From Trichoplax adhaerens (lineage: Eukaryota > Placozoa > Uniplacotomia > Trichoplacea > Trichoplacidae): a stretch of DNA of 64,000 nucleotides. The position numbers and the translations under genes were made by a program. Location: the NCBI RefSeq assembly GCF_000150275.1, contig NW_002060945.1, positions 853,190 through 917,189 of the forward strand. The letters run 5' to 3'. Numbering within the stretch: the first letter of the stretch is position 1; the number at the start of each line of letters is the position of its first letter. The notes below the pieces were generated by a model, which was given only the letters and a program-made list of their open reading frames with translations, was not told where the DNA came from and did no database searches. Below are positions 13,675-26,060 of the stretch, one piece after another.

Positions 13675-16600
13675 AATAACTAAAAGTTTTGCCAACTTCG
13701 TCCTCGGTATACTGCATGCATGATCGAAACTATCAATAGCCAGTTTTATAATGAATTCAACTATAGTACGATCGTGTGTAACATTGCATAAATATTGTGT
13801 AATAACTAGAGTATATCCAGTTGGCTGTGGATATTCCTTACAGCTACATCAATGAGTGACCGTCCGGAATCGTAAATCAGGACGAAGTGCATTAAATATC
13901 AATTCAAAATTTTTCTGTTATTAGCATATTTGTAACTTCCTAAATGTTGACTTGCCAAGGTATTGACTATGTTGTTATTAATAAGATCTTAATCTAGGAC
14001 TAACTAGCAAATGATCAGTTCACGACTAATCGTGGCAAAAAGAGGAAATTTTTTATTAATACAACTGTAATTAGATAGATTTATTATATTACGATGATAA
14101 AGATCAGTAGAAGTAATTGAGATTAGAACTTGGAAACAAGGTGGTCATAACAATATTGCATTGAAATTATTTAATTGATGATAACAGTGAAACTAACTTT
14201 ATGATTATTAGCATCAATAATTGTAATATATAGAATAAATTGAACGTCAAGTTAGTAAAATTTATTGTACACGAGTACAATAAAAATTAAGAGGTAACGA
14301 TAACAATTTTTCATAAAATAATAGTTCAATATCCAAATATACTATGATACTTAATAGATGATAACTTCTAAGCTCAAAAAATACAACGCTATACCTTAAT
14401 ATAACAATCATAAAATGGTCTTTTTGACATCTGAATCAATCCGAAAAAACAGCCAACAATAATGATAAAAATAAAACCGGATAATTTTACTATTATCATC
14501 GACGTTGTACAATACGCATTATCCATCCTATTTTCACCGAGCGGTCAGAGTTAATATGACTACTGATCGTTGTTTCAACTTTGTCTCTTGCACTACCATC
14601 ATCAACGAATATCAGGTGATGCGAATAAAAACATTTCCATTCAATCGAGTAAGTCACAATCTAACCATCGACCAACTATGCCAATATAACCATGATTATA
14701 TTGTTGTAACACAAATAGAAGACTTTAACATTAAATAATGGATTGTTATCATTACTCTGACTACGATACTCCTAAGGCCGCCTTTCTCTAAATAGAATAA
14801 TATTATTATTGAAATAATAATGGACAATGATTAATATCTGATAGATTCAACGACTTGCAGTTGTTATCGTTGTAATATAAGATAAGTAATAGCGAGCTAA
14901 TAAAACGTCGTGATAGCGAATAATTAATAACTGATAACGATAACAATACTAATAATATTAATAATAATATCATAATTAAGAATGGTGTTAGGAAGAGGAA
15001 ATACAACATACAGGGTAAAAACTTAGAGGATAAAAGTATACTAAATGTTATTCAAAAATAAGTTCAGTAAATGTTAACAAGGGACAATAACAAATAAAAC
15101 AATTTTTCTTCGCCATAGAACAAAGGAAAAATTTTAATTTTATGGTTAACCTTTTTCCTCATTAAGTATATAACTTGCATAGAGAATAATAAAATTTATA
15201 CTTTATCGTATGAAATAACGCTATACTGCAACATTAATAACGATGTGATCTTTCAAGGGAGTAAAACAAGTGAGACACAGATCTAATAAAATTTTACATA
15301 AGTGACACGGCTTTGATAAGCGGTTAGATAACATACATAATGTTGATAATGAAAGTGCAGAGAATAAAACGTTAATCATAATACGAATAATCAGCTTAAA
15401 TCAATCCTACTCCATATAATATCAAATCTTAAAAAATGAGATCAAAATCGTTCGTATTAGTAAAATATGACGAGTGTTGTTAACTTAATACACAAGAGAT
15501 TCATTAAACTGCCATCAATACAGCAATAACAAGTAACAAAATATCAAATTAAAAATTATTCTAAATTGAGGGTTTGAATAAACGATAAATACCATAGATA
15601 GCAATATCAGAATATTGATAATTATAAGTTGATAATACAGAATAGAAATTATTCTTCTTACGAGAATAGAATCTTAATAATTATGGTGATACCATCATTG
15701 TAGTGTTGTATATTTCAAGTAATTAATAGGAAATTGCCTTTGAAATACAATCATAATTATGTTACTATCGTGACATGAAGGTTAACCCATATATCCACAA
15801 TAACACTTCCTATGAATTCGAATAGCCATAATAACTATTTTAGATCAATTACTATCGGTATTAACACAGTAAATTGTTATCATAAAATGATATAAACCAT
15901 ATCGATAAAGGAAATAATTATTAGTTAAGACACTTAAATTCCCGTTCTCCAGGGTTACTCGAACATGTTAAATCATATTGATTCGTGTACTACTATCATC
16001 ATCACAAGATCTATAATAGCCAATCTCTTGATACTATCTTAGCGTTGAAATAACTTGATAATATCATTAATAAAATCATGTTACATAAATCAGCAGCGTA
16101 TGACGAGTTGGAAAATACCTGCTATGCGAGAAGCATAACCAAAAGCTCAAAAAGGCTTATATAACTCATAAAACACATAACAATGAAGCTAAACTTGATA
16201 AATAGTATCATGTTAACAGGTAGCTTACTTCAAGAAAACAACGAGCATCTTCATCTTTATAGATTACAGTTGTGATCAGCGTTACTACAACCGTAATCTA
16301 AAATGCTAAAGTTATGCAATGATGACAGTTATAATGGCAGTTTATGGTTATGTAAACGTGATATAAAATAGACTAGTCCTAATAATTTTGTTCCATATAG
16401 AAATTCTCGCAGTTGTGAAATACTCAAATAAGATCAATGTTCATGATGACAATACCATAAAGTGTTATGTAAGATATAATGATGTAACACAGGCTTTGGT
16501 AAATAGATTTAAATCTTGACACATGGGCTGGTCTTATACGATTGACCGGAAATAAAGTCAATTGTTACTACCGTCAGAAATGATACGCAAATAGGTATAT

Positions 16601-16753
16601 ATATCAAGTTATAAATGGTAATAACAAGTAAAAAGATTATCGAAATGAATACTTTTCTTAACAAAGCAATAACGATGCCGATGCAGTATAATAAGAGGGA
16701 CGAACTATGATAAATTTTTTTGGAAGGAATAAGAACTAATAAAGTAACATTCA

Positions 16754-16940
16754 TACTACTACAGTAGTAGTAGCAGCAATAATAATAATAATAATAATAA
16801 TAACGATAATAATAACAATAATAATAATGTTAATAATAGTAATGGTGGTTTTAATAACATAATATTAATGTGGATAATAATAATTATATCAATAATAATA
16901 ATAACGATAACAGCAATAATATTAAACTGTTCTTATAATA
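16754..16940 (+). repeat. AAT trinucleotide microsatellite with TAC/GTA palindrome
   Basis: A perfect inverted repeat of TACTACTAC and GTAGTAGTA around a single A (16754-16772) runs straight into (AAT)n with interruptions by AAC, GAT and AGT. Looser ATA/AAT repeats continue to about 16940. A simple-sequence feature with no coding potential. Confidence 0.9.
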
Positions 16941-17948
16941 ATCTGCCAAATATAAATGATTATTAACGATAAAAGTCAAATCTAACGTCATGGCCAACGC
17001 TAAGAAATTATACAGAAGGAACAAAATAATATAATTGAAAGCTCTAACAGGTAAAATAACATATTAACGGCATGGATAAACAATACAGATAATCTGTAAT
17101 AAAGCAGTGAGAGATTCTAAAATAGCAATCCATATTAAGGTCATACACCTTCTGTTATGAATTATTTTTACAACCTCCTCTTTAATCCAAAAAATCTATC
17201 CTTAACATATAATATTACTGTAAGTTATTTTAATAAAATGTTAATGGATGATAGAATATGATTGATTAATTGATACATATAACGTTTGTCTATCTATTTA
17301 TCTATCTATATGTATTTATATATAATTTATAGAAGTAGACAATATAGAGATTTATTAGTAAACTGAATATGTAAATGATGAAAAAGTGATATTAAAAAAA
17401 GTATAATGCGTTATATGTAATTCATTCATATTATTTGACAGATCAGAGTAGGAGCATTACCTTGTAAACATTTTTTCTACGATGAATCAAAAAATGTGTC
17501 ATTTAGGCAGCGGCCCAGTATTCGCACAAATTTTACGAAGCAAAGCAATAAAGAGATTGTACTTAAAAGTACAGCAACTTGTGAGATAGGTTTTGACATG
17601 ATGGTTTCCAAGAATAATAGAATTTGTAATCAATGTGCGGTTTCGCTTCCCCAGTATACCGCAAGGACAAATTATAAATTAGCGTATGTTCTGCTAGTAG
17701 TATAGCGCAGTATAATGGTGTAACAAGAATTAGTAGAATACAATTTAAATCTGGTATACCAATAAGAACATAACGCATCAAAGCCAACTGTGATAAAACC
17801 ATTCAGGTTACATTTAACATACAAGTAGTTCCAAAAAAATACCACATTCATCGACAAAGACTACGTCTACACTTTGATTTTACAGACCATTTAATATCAT
17901 ATTAGCAATAATATGATAACATAATGTGAATAGCATGATATAATATCA

Positions 17949-17973
17949 CATATATATATATATATATATATAT
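17949..17973. repeat. TA dinucleotide microsatellite
   Basis: An uninterrupted run of about eleven to twelve TA units, in the probable 3' flank of the MEX3-like gene. Confidence 0.95.
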
Positions 17974-18488
17974 CTTGAATTACGACGTTTCAGATGCATA
18001 CTTTGATCATAAATGTTTCAATATCTCTATGACTTTTTAAAACCATCAATTCATAAATATAAAATTGTCTTGCTTCGGCACTTCAGGACGCAATACAATA
18101 ATTCTTATTTCGTCGTACTTTGAGTAATAAGATCTCTTCTTAATTTATAATAGATCTGCATCTCAATTACAAAATTTGTATTAATATTTATCTTACTTTT
18201 GCTGATAAAAATAATCTTTCTCATCCTTAGTAGATCTTTTCCATGACTGTTGTCGGCTACTTGATAAAAAAAATGTTAGCCATATTCTTGATAAACTCCT
18301 ACTCTTTAATCATTGTGCAAACAATTAAGTGTTGACCCAACGGACCATTGATTACATAACTACTGACAAATACGTACTATAGTAAAATAAGTTCATACAT
18401 AAAAAAGAACATGATCTTGCTCTCTCTAGTTTTTACTATTTTGGACTACTTCAGTTCCATATCCTTCCATAATTAAATGTTGATCGAC

Positions 18489-21400
18489 TTAAGACAATAG
18501 GTGAAGCACTTGGGAAATTTTTGATGCACAAGCAGGGCAACGATCATCATCATCTACAGCTTTCAATGCACAGTCCATACAATACAAGTTATGACCACAG
18601 GGTACAAAAGCAGCTTTGATTTCACTTTTTCTGCAAACAGCGCACTCTTTGTAACTGCGTTGACTGCGCGTATGAGCAAGTTGCATATGTACGTTCTGTG
18701 AAGCGCTACTACTTTTTAACGAATTCTCATAGATAGGATGAGATGTGGATGTTAAAGGATTTGTTAAAGGATCACTTCGTAGGCGCCTAGCACTTTGATG
18801 TTGATTACCAGTAGCTCCTGGATTGCCTAATGGATCAACTTGCAGTGGATTTCGCCTCGGATTATGGCTGCTACTGGGAAGTCCATTCAAACTACTCGTG
18901 CGTTTAGCTGCAATTCGGTTATATCTTACTTTTTCATTACCCCACAGATTCGGTGATTGGAGCTGTGGTGATCGAGTAGGCGTTGGTGAATCGATACCTA
19001 GATCATGATCTGAATCATTAAAATTGTAAGCGTTGTGATTATTGGTGTAATCTGAACCAACTTTGTTGCTAGGTCCACCATTAGAAACGCTAGAAAAGAA
19101 AAATGTATCAGTATTGGAAGCAGATGGTCTTCCAAATCCGGGGAAAGGTGATGAATTGCTCTGAAATAGCGCAGTCTGTGAAGGATATTCGGAACTCGAT
19201 TGATAATCAGAGTCATCACCGTTAGTGTCAACAGTCCCTCCAGTTCTTGTAGCTATATGACCTTCGATCTCTTCTCTTGCTCTTTCCACGTTATCTTGTA
19301 AACCAGTTACTTCAAAGATTGGTTCTTTATCTCTTGATGGAGTTACAATGTAAGTATTAGTTTGTTGTTGAATTCTCTTAATAGTTGCACCTTTTGGCCC
19401 AACAACTAAACCAACCACACGATAAGGTACACGAACTTTAATTGTTACATGGCCAGGAGCATTAGGTGATGGAGGTCCATGGCTTGTGTTTCCTATACTA
19501 CTGGTTACTACGTTACCAGTTGCAGCATTAGCTTTACGAGCTGCACGTATTTGCGAAAAGTGTTCAGCAGCGGACTGAATCTCTCGTTTGGCAGCTACAA
19601 CATCTTCCCGTCGTCCAGTGACTACAAATACAGGTTGTTCTCCGCGAACTGGAGTTTTAATATATGTATTTGTTTTAGCACGTAAGGCCTTAATTTTGCA
19701 CCCTAAATAGATTATAATTCGTATTACATTATTACGGTGTATTAGAAGCTAAAATAATCAATCATGGGACCTTAAAAAGTATTTAAAATTTACACTCTTG
19801 AGTCATAGACTTAGTAGTAAGCAAGGATACTCCTATACCAAGTCAGGTCATACATACATAAATATCTATATTGTGCGATTATATTATAGACTGAAAATAT
19901 CTCTACTTTTTTATTTTTCAAATATATTGCAGTTAGTAAGTAGTTACTTTATCTGCAGAGTGTACGAGTAATACTATGTACAGTACTACATAGTAAAATT
20001 TTCGGTAAGCATAAACTACTGTATTCTCAAATGTGGAACAAATTAAGCTAGTAGATAGTGAATAAATAAATGTTTATTGTCCAATGAGTAAACACCCCAA
20101 TTTTAAGTGGTCGATGATGCAATGTTGGAATATTATAACACAATTAATTAATCAACTAAAAATTGAGAACGGTTGTTGTAACTCGATCGCAAGAAAGCAT
20201 CTAATGAAATAAGGTTAGCAGTCGAAGGGCATTGTACAATGTACAGTACAGTATACGGATATGTTCGATATCGTGATGTACTGTTGGCATAATATGTCAA
20301 TATATGATTTTATTATGGCTAATAATGGTGTGTTCTAGAAATGTCACAATATGGAAATCAACAAAGGTGATATATAATTTGTGTCATCCACAGATAGTTG
20401 AGCTTAACCGTAAGCATACGTATCCTATTACAGTACATAGTTCAGTAGTCAACAGTACTTCATACAGCAAAATAAATAGTTACAGTATGAAATTTGGACT
20501 CGATACTATGAAGCAGTTTTAAACCGACAGTAAAAATATTTAACTGGTAAACATGTCATGAAAGCGCTTCACGTCTGTTACTCAAGCATCATTTTTAAAT
20601 GCGAACAATAAAGCTCCCAGCCTCCCATACTGCATAATGTCACTTAAATTATATACAGTGATGATCTTTGACATCAATTTTATCGCAGTTGTCAGAGATC
20701 GAACGATTTCTGACAGTTTAAATCATAATCAACTCTTATAAACAAAATATTCACGCTCGGTGCATAGTGCATACTGTACGACACTCTTAAATTATAGTAC
20801 TGTACAGTACAGTCAAAGTTAGTACGGCGAAGCGTATGGATCGAGGTTTTCACGGTCTGATCTAGTTACGGACCCATGGGGGTACAGTACTGGAACACAA
20901 ATAACACGTGCGCACTTGGCAACCATGTACTGTACTGTACACTTGTGCTTGTACGCTGTGACAGCATTTTTACGTACAGTACCATGACTATGTTTTGTTT
21001 ACCACAGACTGTACAGTACTGTACCTTCTTACGGTTATCGCTAGTTACAGTATTACTGATTTACTGTACAGTAGTGTACTGTACCATACTGGCTTTTTCC
21101 TTGACTACTTCAATGTACCGTACAGACGGTTCTGTAAAATCGTATAGACACCATAGCATGGCCATAGACAGCACGACGCACATAGTGACTTGATCCATGC
21201 AAAGGAGAAAACGACCGTACTTGCGCTACTGTATTAATGTACTAAGCGAAAAGTTCACGGCAGTACAATCTCTACCACTACTAACGTGGATACTAGTAAT
21301 TGTACTGTACTGTGCTGTACAGTATGGTTGTAGCGATTCTAGTACTGTAAACAGACAGAACACGAATAACAACGTCAAACTTTCATTTTTCAAGTAGTCC

Positions 21401-22353
21401 CCTTACAAACTACAAACACACAAACAACAACAAATATTTAAAGTGTAACGACTTAAACTTTCAATAAGAACTACTACATCGAAAATATATATATTTTTTT
21501 TTACTAATCTTCGTCCTGATAAGTATTAGAGTTATGACTGAAGCAGAAAAGCATCGAACCATCATTTTACAAAACACGCAGCATAAATGACACGCTACAG
21601 TAATAATATCATTGTTGAGGTACCCGTACGAAAAATTCGTATATACGCGTACAGTAAGGAATTGAGGAAAGCAGGGCTTCAAATGATATGAGGAAGATAT
21701 CCACTGGCACGTAAATATTACAGTATAGAATAGTTACATCTGCTACAATTAGTTAATTAAGCTAATTTGCAGTGCTGTACATTGATAAGACTACAACAAC
21801 CGAATTTTGAGTCTTGGGAAATGACAAAGAGTGAACTGAAATAAAGTTGCTGATAATATGCTGTGGTATAATTATATAATCGTTTGAACATCATGTACAG
21901 TAACGAGAAGTAAAAATACCCAGAAAACACCGATTCCTTCAATTTCCGCAACTAAGTAGTTTATACCATTCATTAGCATGTTCGTTCTGTCAGGTGCACA
22001 GGAAAAATATCTTTCATACTTTATAATCTATTCTTACCTTGACGACCAACAATTTCAGCAACATGTTCAGAACTGGGTACAGGCACACATTCCGTAGTAT
22101 TGCAGGACCTCCTTACACTACGAGGATCATTGCCACCATTTATATCCGAGAGGGGAGGCGTTTTAGAGTTAGGCTCATTTGGCGATTCGTCATCACTACT
22201 AAAACCTAGTATACTTAGATCCACCGCAAGCGAGATAGATTCATCATTTATCCCATTATTTCCACTTGCGGTTCCAACATTACTGCCATTCTGAAGGCAA
22301 CCGTTACCTAACCTAGATTCCATGTCGGTTATATTAACTAACGAACTGGGCAT
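18489..22353 (-). CDS. MEX3: MEX3-like RNA-binding RING ubiquitin ligase
   Basis: MEX3 proteins bind 3' UTRs of mRNAs to control their stability and translation, and carry a RING that gives ubiquitin ligase activity. Two coding exons: 22353-22038 and 19702-18489, joined in phase inside KH1 (donor AAG/GTAAGA, acceptor TTTAG), giving 509 residues. KH1 spans about 91-155 with its loop GRQG at 103-106; KH2 spans about 192-260 with GPKG at 207-210. A long Ser/Asn-rich low-complexity linker follows. The C3HC4 RING sits at the extreme C terminus (Cys459, Cys462, Cys474, His476, Cys480, Cys483, Cys494, Cys497), as usual in the family. The N-terminal about 90 residues are acidic and Ser-rich. A possible splice acceptor (CTGTAG) lies just upstream of the start codon, so a 5' UTR intron is likely. 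The paralogue group cannot be assigned. Confidence 0.95.
19703..22037 (-). other. Intron of the MEX3-like gene with GTAC motif clusters
   Basis: This 2.3 kb intron is much longer than most introns in the window. It holds clusters of GTAC palindromic motifs at 20231-20255, 20795-20814, 20880-20955, 20970-21090 and 21300-21325. Open frames across this stretch are rich in Tyr, Cys, Thr, Val and Gln only because they read through the repeats. The clusters suggest an internal control region or promoter, which is inference. Confidence 0.6.
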
Positions 22354-25300
22354 GGATTGCTACAGAAGATGTTTAGCTATTAAGATTTCACAGAACACAG
22401 AATGCTGTGTATCTCAGGTTTCTCGTTTACTCTAGCGTCTTTTTGACTCTAAGAATAATAGAAATAATGAGTTAATTGAACTTATTTTATGCCCCCTTCT
22501 TCGAACAGGAAAATCTTGCAATTTTTATAAGTAAAATATTACCTGTTTGCGAACGCCGAAATTGGTGACTCTCTTCCCGGTCAAATAGCACAGTGGAAAA
22601 GAGAGACTACAGTATTGATATTATTATTTTCAAGTATAGTAATGGTCCAACTTTTCAAGTTGTTTGATAGTACAGGTCAAAACTATTTCTGGACTCCAAT
22701 ACAATATATTAAAAGATAGTAGGGGATTTTTGTTTCAATCCTATCCAACCTTTTTCAAATTAAATATTGCCTTTAAATTTTACTTAAGATCTGAAAAAAA
22801 GACCATAAACTTTGGTAAGTCTTTATTTAAGTAAGTATGCTATTACTAAACAAATTAGATTTTTAATTAATTCAGATGTGGTATCGATATAGAAGTTAAG
22901 TGAAGAATTGATCAATTTTACAATATTTAAAAAATAAATCATTTACATCTACATCATCTAATAGGCTAACGGTAAATCCTACCCTAAGACTACAATCTTA
23001 CACGTTGAAAGTTTACACACAGCAGAAATACAGTTCTTATTATCAATCCATCAACTATACTGTTCCACAGATTATTGAGTAATAAGCTAGCGAGCGATCG
23101 GGACCATCATAGGGTACATCACGAAAGAGATACAACCGCTAAAGAAGTTGTAAATGTAGTGTAACTTTTTGACAATATAATATACACCTCATACTAGACA
23201 CGTGTTATAAGGGTAATAAGGCCCCTAAATTTAGCCATGGTAATAGATTGAACGATTGAAGAAACATTTTAAGGATCGAAACAATACTTGGTGATACGTA
23301 AGAATACGGGTAAGAAAACGGAGACGTTACGTAAAAAAAAATGGGCATTACAGCAATAATTAATTAGATTCAATGAATCGTTCCATTTGTTAAAATATAA
23401 AAGAAATATACCTGATTTAATATAAGGTGTATTGAATTTGAGTTAGAGAAAGTTTTATAACTTCTTCGCTTGCACACCTTAAATAGATTGTGCGGGCGAT
23501 TTAATAGACATCCAAGGTAATATTGAGTATAAAAAATGACATTGTAAGATATGAAAAACTACGACGGTAAAATGGGTAACGTGCGACCAATTCTGAAACA
23601 GAGAACGTCAAGTCACGCTATCGTTCCAATTATTCATTTTATAAAGTTTTAGATTTATTAGACCATGATAGCGTCTATTTCAATCATGATTGAAATAGTA
23701 ACTGCTTCCGAGCAGTAGTACATTAGTGAAGCAAAAATAAACATGGAAAAAAAAATCTACCATAGTCCATGTCACCATGTACGAGCACGAACAAAGTCGA
23801 TACCTAACATCTACAATAATCTCATTCGTTACTAATTTAACCAACACTTTTGATTAAGCGTACGCTGACTGTGTTGCAAAAGCATGTATTGACACTGACA
23901 CTACCGTAGCGTACGTACAGTACTGAACTGTACGTAGGTCGAAGTGACAAGCCGATCGTTTTAGTGGCGTTGAATCATGCTTTCATGGCAAGTTGAGTGT
24001 AAGTCTCAAGGTAAAAACCGCTTATTACTTTCTCTTCTTTGCAATAAGGGCAGTACTTTGCTGCTAACTATGAAAATTTTTCGCCTTGACTCCTTATCTG
24101 AATTGTAGTGGGCCGTATACATGCTCATAGTATTCAACTGGCTTTTTTAATTAACTATAGTCATCCAACGACGACGAGAGAATATTGAACTGTCAATTTT
24201 TATTTGGGGAAATCAACAGTACAGTATACTGTTCTTAGCAACTGTGAAAGAAAAATAAGGCAGACTAAATGTGGCTTACTTTCTCAGAAATTACATCACT
24301 CTAAAGTCAAGCATAACGAAAATGGTAACATAGATACCAAGAAGGGTAATGTAAAGTTCACTGACAACAGCAAGTAAAAATAATGGCACTTCACCATGCC
24401 ATGAAACTACGTACGCTCTTGTGAAAGTAAGTCTATTTGAAAATTTTTAAAGGTAGTAAAAGAATCAATACGCATTTTCTCTTCCATTAATTTTCTTTAC
24501 TTTTCGTAATGTACTTACCACAACCAATGTTTATTCGTTTGACTTGGAATCAGGAGAAAAAAAGGAACGTAAACTTACAAGTTGAAAAAATACAACACTA
24601 AATACGAACGACGACTTTTTCTGTCAATTTTAACTTAGCGTTTGCCGTAATAAGTAAGACTGCACGACTGCAGTTATTAAACACAGTCGTTTGTACGCAC
24701 TCAGCAACACGTCTTCAGACGAGAAAGGTATACAATAGAAGTCTCACACATGTACGCACGGTACCAGCATTGTTCGTTCATCAAGTTTAGTACAGTACAG
24801 TACAGTCAATGAATAGTCGTCATCTATGTACGGTAATAATAATAATAGTAATAATAATGGTAATAATAATACCCATAATAACAATGCAGTAATTGCAGTC
24901 TACAGCGAAGTATTGTAACTAAAGTGATTGATTTGTTATAGCCCGCCCCCAGCCACACTGCCGTGCCATTTTTTTACAGTACAGTACTGTACTGTACTGT
25001 ATGGCTGACGATTACTGACGATGTACAGTACAGTACAGTACAGTACAGTACAGTCTGCACTGTACACTGTACACTGTACAGTCGGTCAATCTTTCTGTTT
25101 TTGATCTCTGATACAGTACTGTACACTGTACAGTACAGTATGAACTGTAGGTTGTTGCTAAAGTCCAGTTGTCCAGTACTGCAGTACAGTACTGTACTTG
25201 ATGACTGCTTTTTTTTCCGTACTGTACTGTCTGTTAGGACAGGTGTAAATTGGCAAGATTCCTGATCCCAGCTCCAAGTTATCATCACTTATCATGACTA

Positions 25301-26060
25301 CTTCAAAGTGTAAATAGCTTGTGATTAGTAGAGCATCAGTATCCCTAGTACTAGCATTAGTACAGTATAATATTGGATAGTAACATTTTGGACTTCTTTT
25401 TGATGACTTTATCACCTTAACACTTACTGTAGGCAGACCGTCAGAGGCTATGAGTACACAGTAGCGTAGTCAAGATTAATTAATTATGACTACAAATTTT
25501 GAGGAGCATGTGCTCTGTCAATGCCTTTATTTATTATTCTTATACAGTATGCCTACTGCAGATTAATTTATGAGTAATATAGTAGAATTAAAACTGTATG
25601 AAAATACTGTACGTTAATAGCAGGGATTCTCGGTGTGCGGATAATGTGAAAATAGAAGTATTACAAGGCATCAGCCTAGTCAAGGACATCGGTAAGGGCT
25701 TTCACCACGTTCGTAGCTCGTAGCAAAGAAGTGCGTGTACGCCTGTACGGGTCAATTAATTATTGATGATTGATCCGCAAGAAACTCAACCTGCTACTCT
25801 AGTTGGCTACCGTACTGTGGCGTGTTTTAATACTGTACACTGTACAGTACAGTACAGTCATATCCATCAACTCTCAACTCTTGAGTCACGTGGACACGAA
25901 TCTACCGCTTTCATTGGTAAACTGTTTTATAAACAAAATATCATCTGTCAATATTCACATCAGGCACCGGCGCTTACTGTAGACTGTAGTACTGTATGTA
26001 CAGTACTATAGTGTACAGTACTTTCACCAGAATTGACTAAGTAATTAATGCTGTACTGAA
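22354..26060. promoter_or_regulatory. Upstream region of the MEX3-like gene
   Basis: No convincing coding exon. The stretch is AT-rich up to about 23.8 kb and then holds GTAC motif clusters at 23905-23935, 24218-24235, 24789-24808, 24975-25231, 25828-25860 and 25978-26055, plus an AAT microsatellite at 24832-24885. It is probably promoter and 5' UTR intron of the MEX3-like gene, judged from position and from the probable acceptor just before the start codon. The start of transcription is not visible. Confidence 0.5.
24975..25231. repeat. Dense palindromic (TACAG)n/(TACTG)n array
   Basis: Five sub-blocks (24975-25001, 25023-25082, 25111-25140, 25174-25199, 25218-25231) built of the pentamer TACAG and its mirror TACTG. 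Within blocks the array flips at AGTACT or GTACAC, so blocks such as 24975-25001 are nearly perfect inverted repeats that could form hairpins. The longest one-way run is about six GTACA units from 25023. This is the densest occurrence of the motif in the window. Confidence 0.9.

Larger units (their letters stand above)
1..17900. other. Gene-poor AT-rich region with degenerate repeats
   Basis: No reading frame in this stretch resembles a known protein, and none of the short open frames shows a family motif or a believable exon chain. The sequence is AT-rich on both strands. It contains related, decayed repeat modules (listed separately), simple repeats, one hairpin and one copy of a dispersed repeat. 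It lies 3' of the MEX3-like gene, whose 3' UTR probably uses the last few hundred bases before 18489. From about 14.2 to 17.1 kb the plus strand is visibly richer in A than in T. I cannot exclude noncoding RNA genes or very small exons. Confidence 0.6.

Noticed and set aside
14505-15009. Open frames of 67-77 codons on both strands
   Set aside because: No domain, membrane pattern or splice context beyond AT-rich chance; no similarity recognised.
20876-21193. Open frame of 105 codons
   Set aside because: It reads through GTAC repeats inside the MEX3 intron; composition follows the repeat and there is no homology.
24975-25231. CRISPR-like array
   Set aside because: Repeat units are only 5 bp with no unique spacers, and the window is eukaryotic.
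24963-25288. Overlapping open frames on both strands of about 100 codons each
   Set aside because: Both are translations of the palindromic TACAG/TACTG array, which is open in several frames by its nature.
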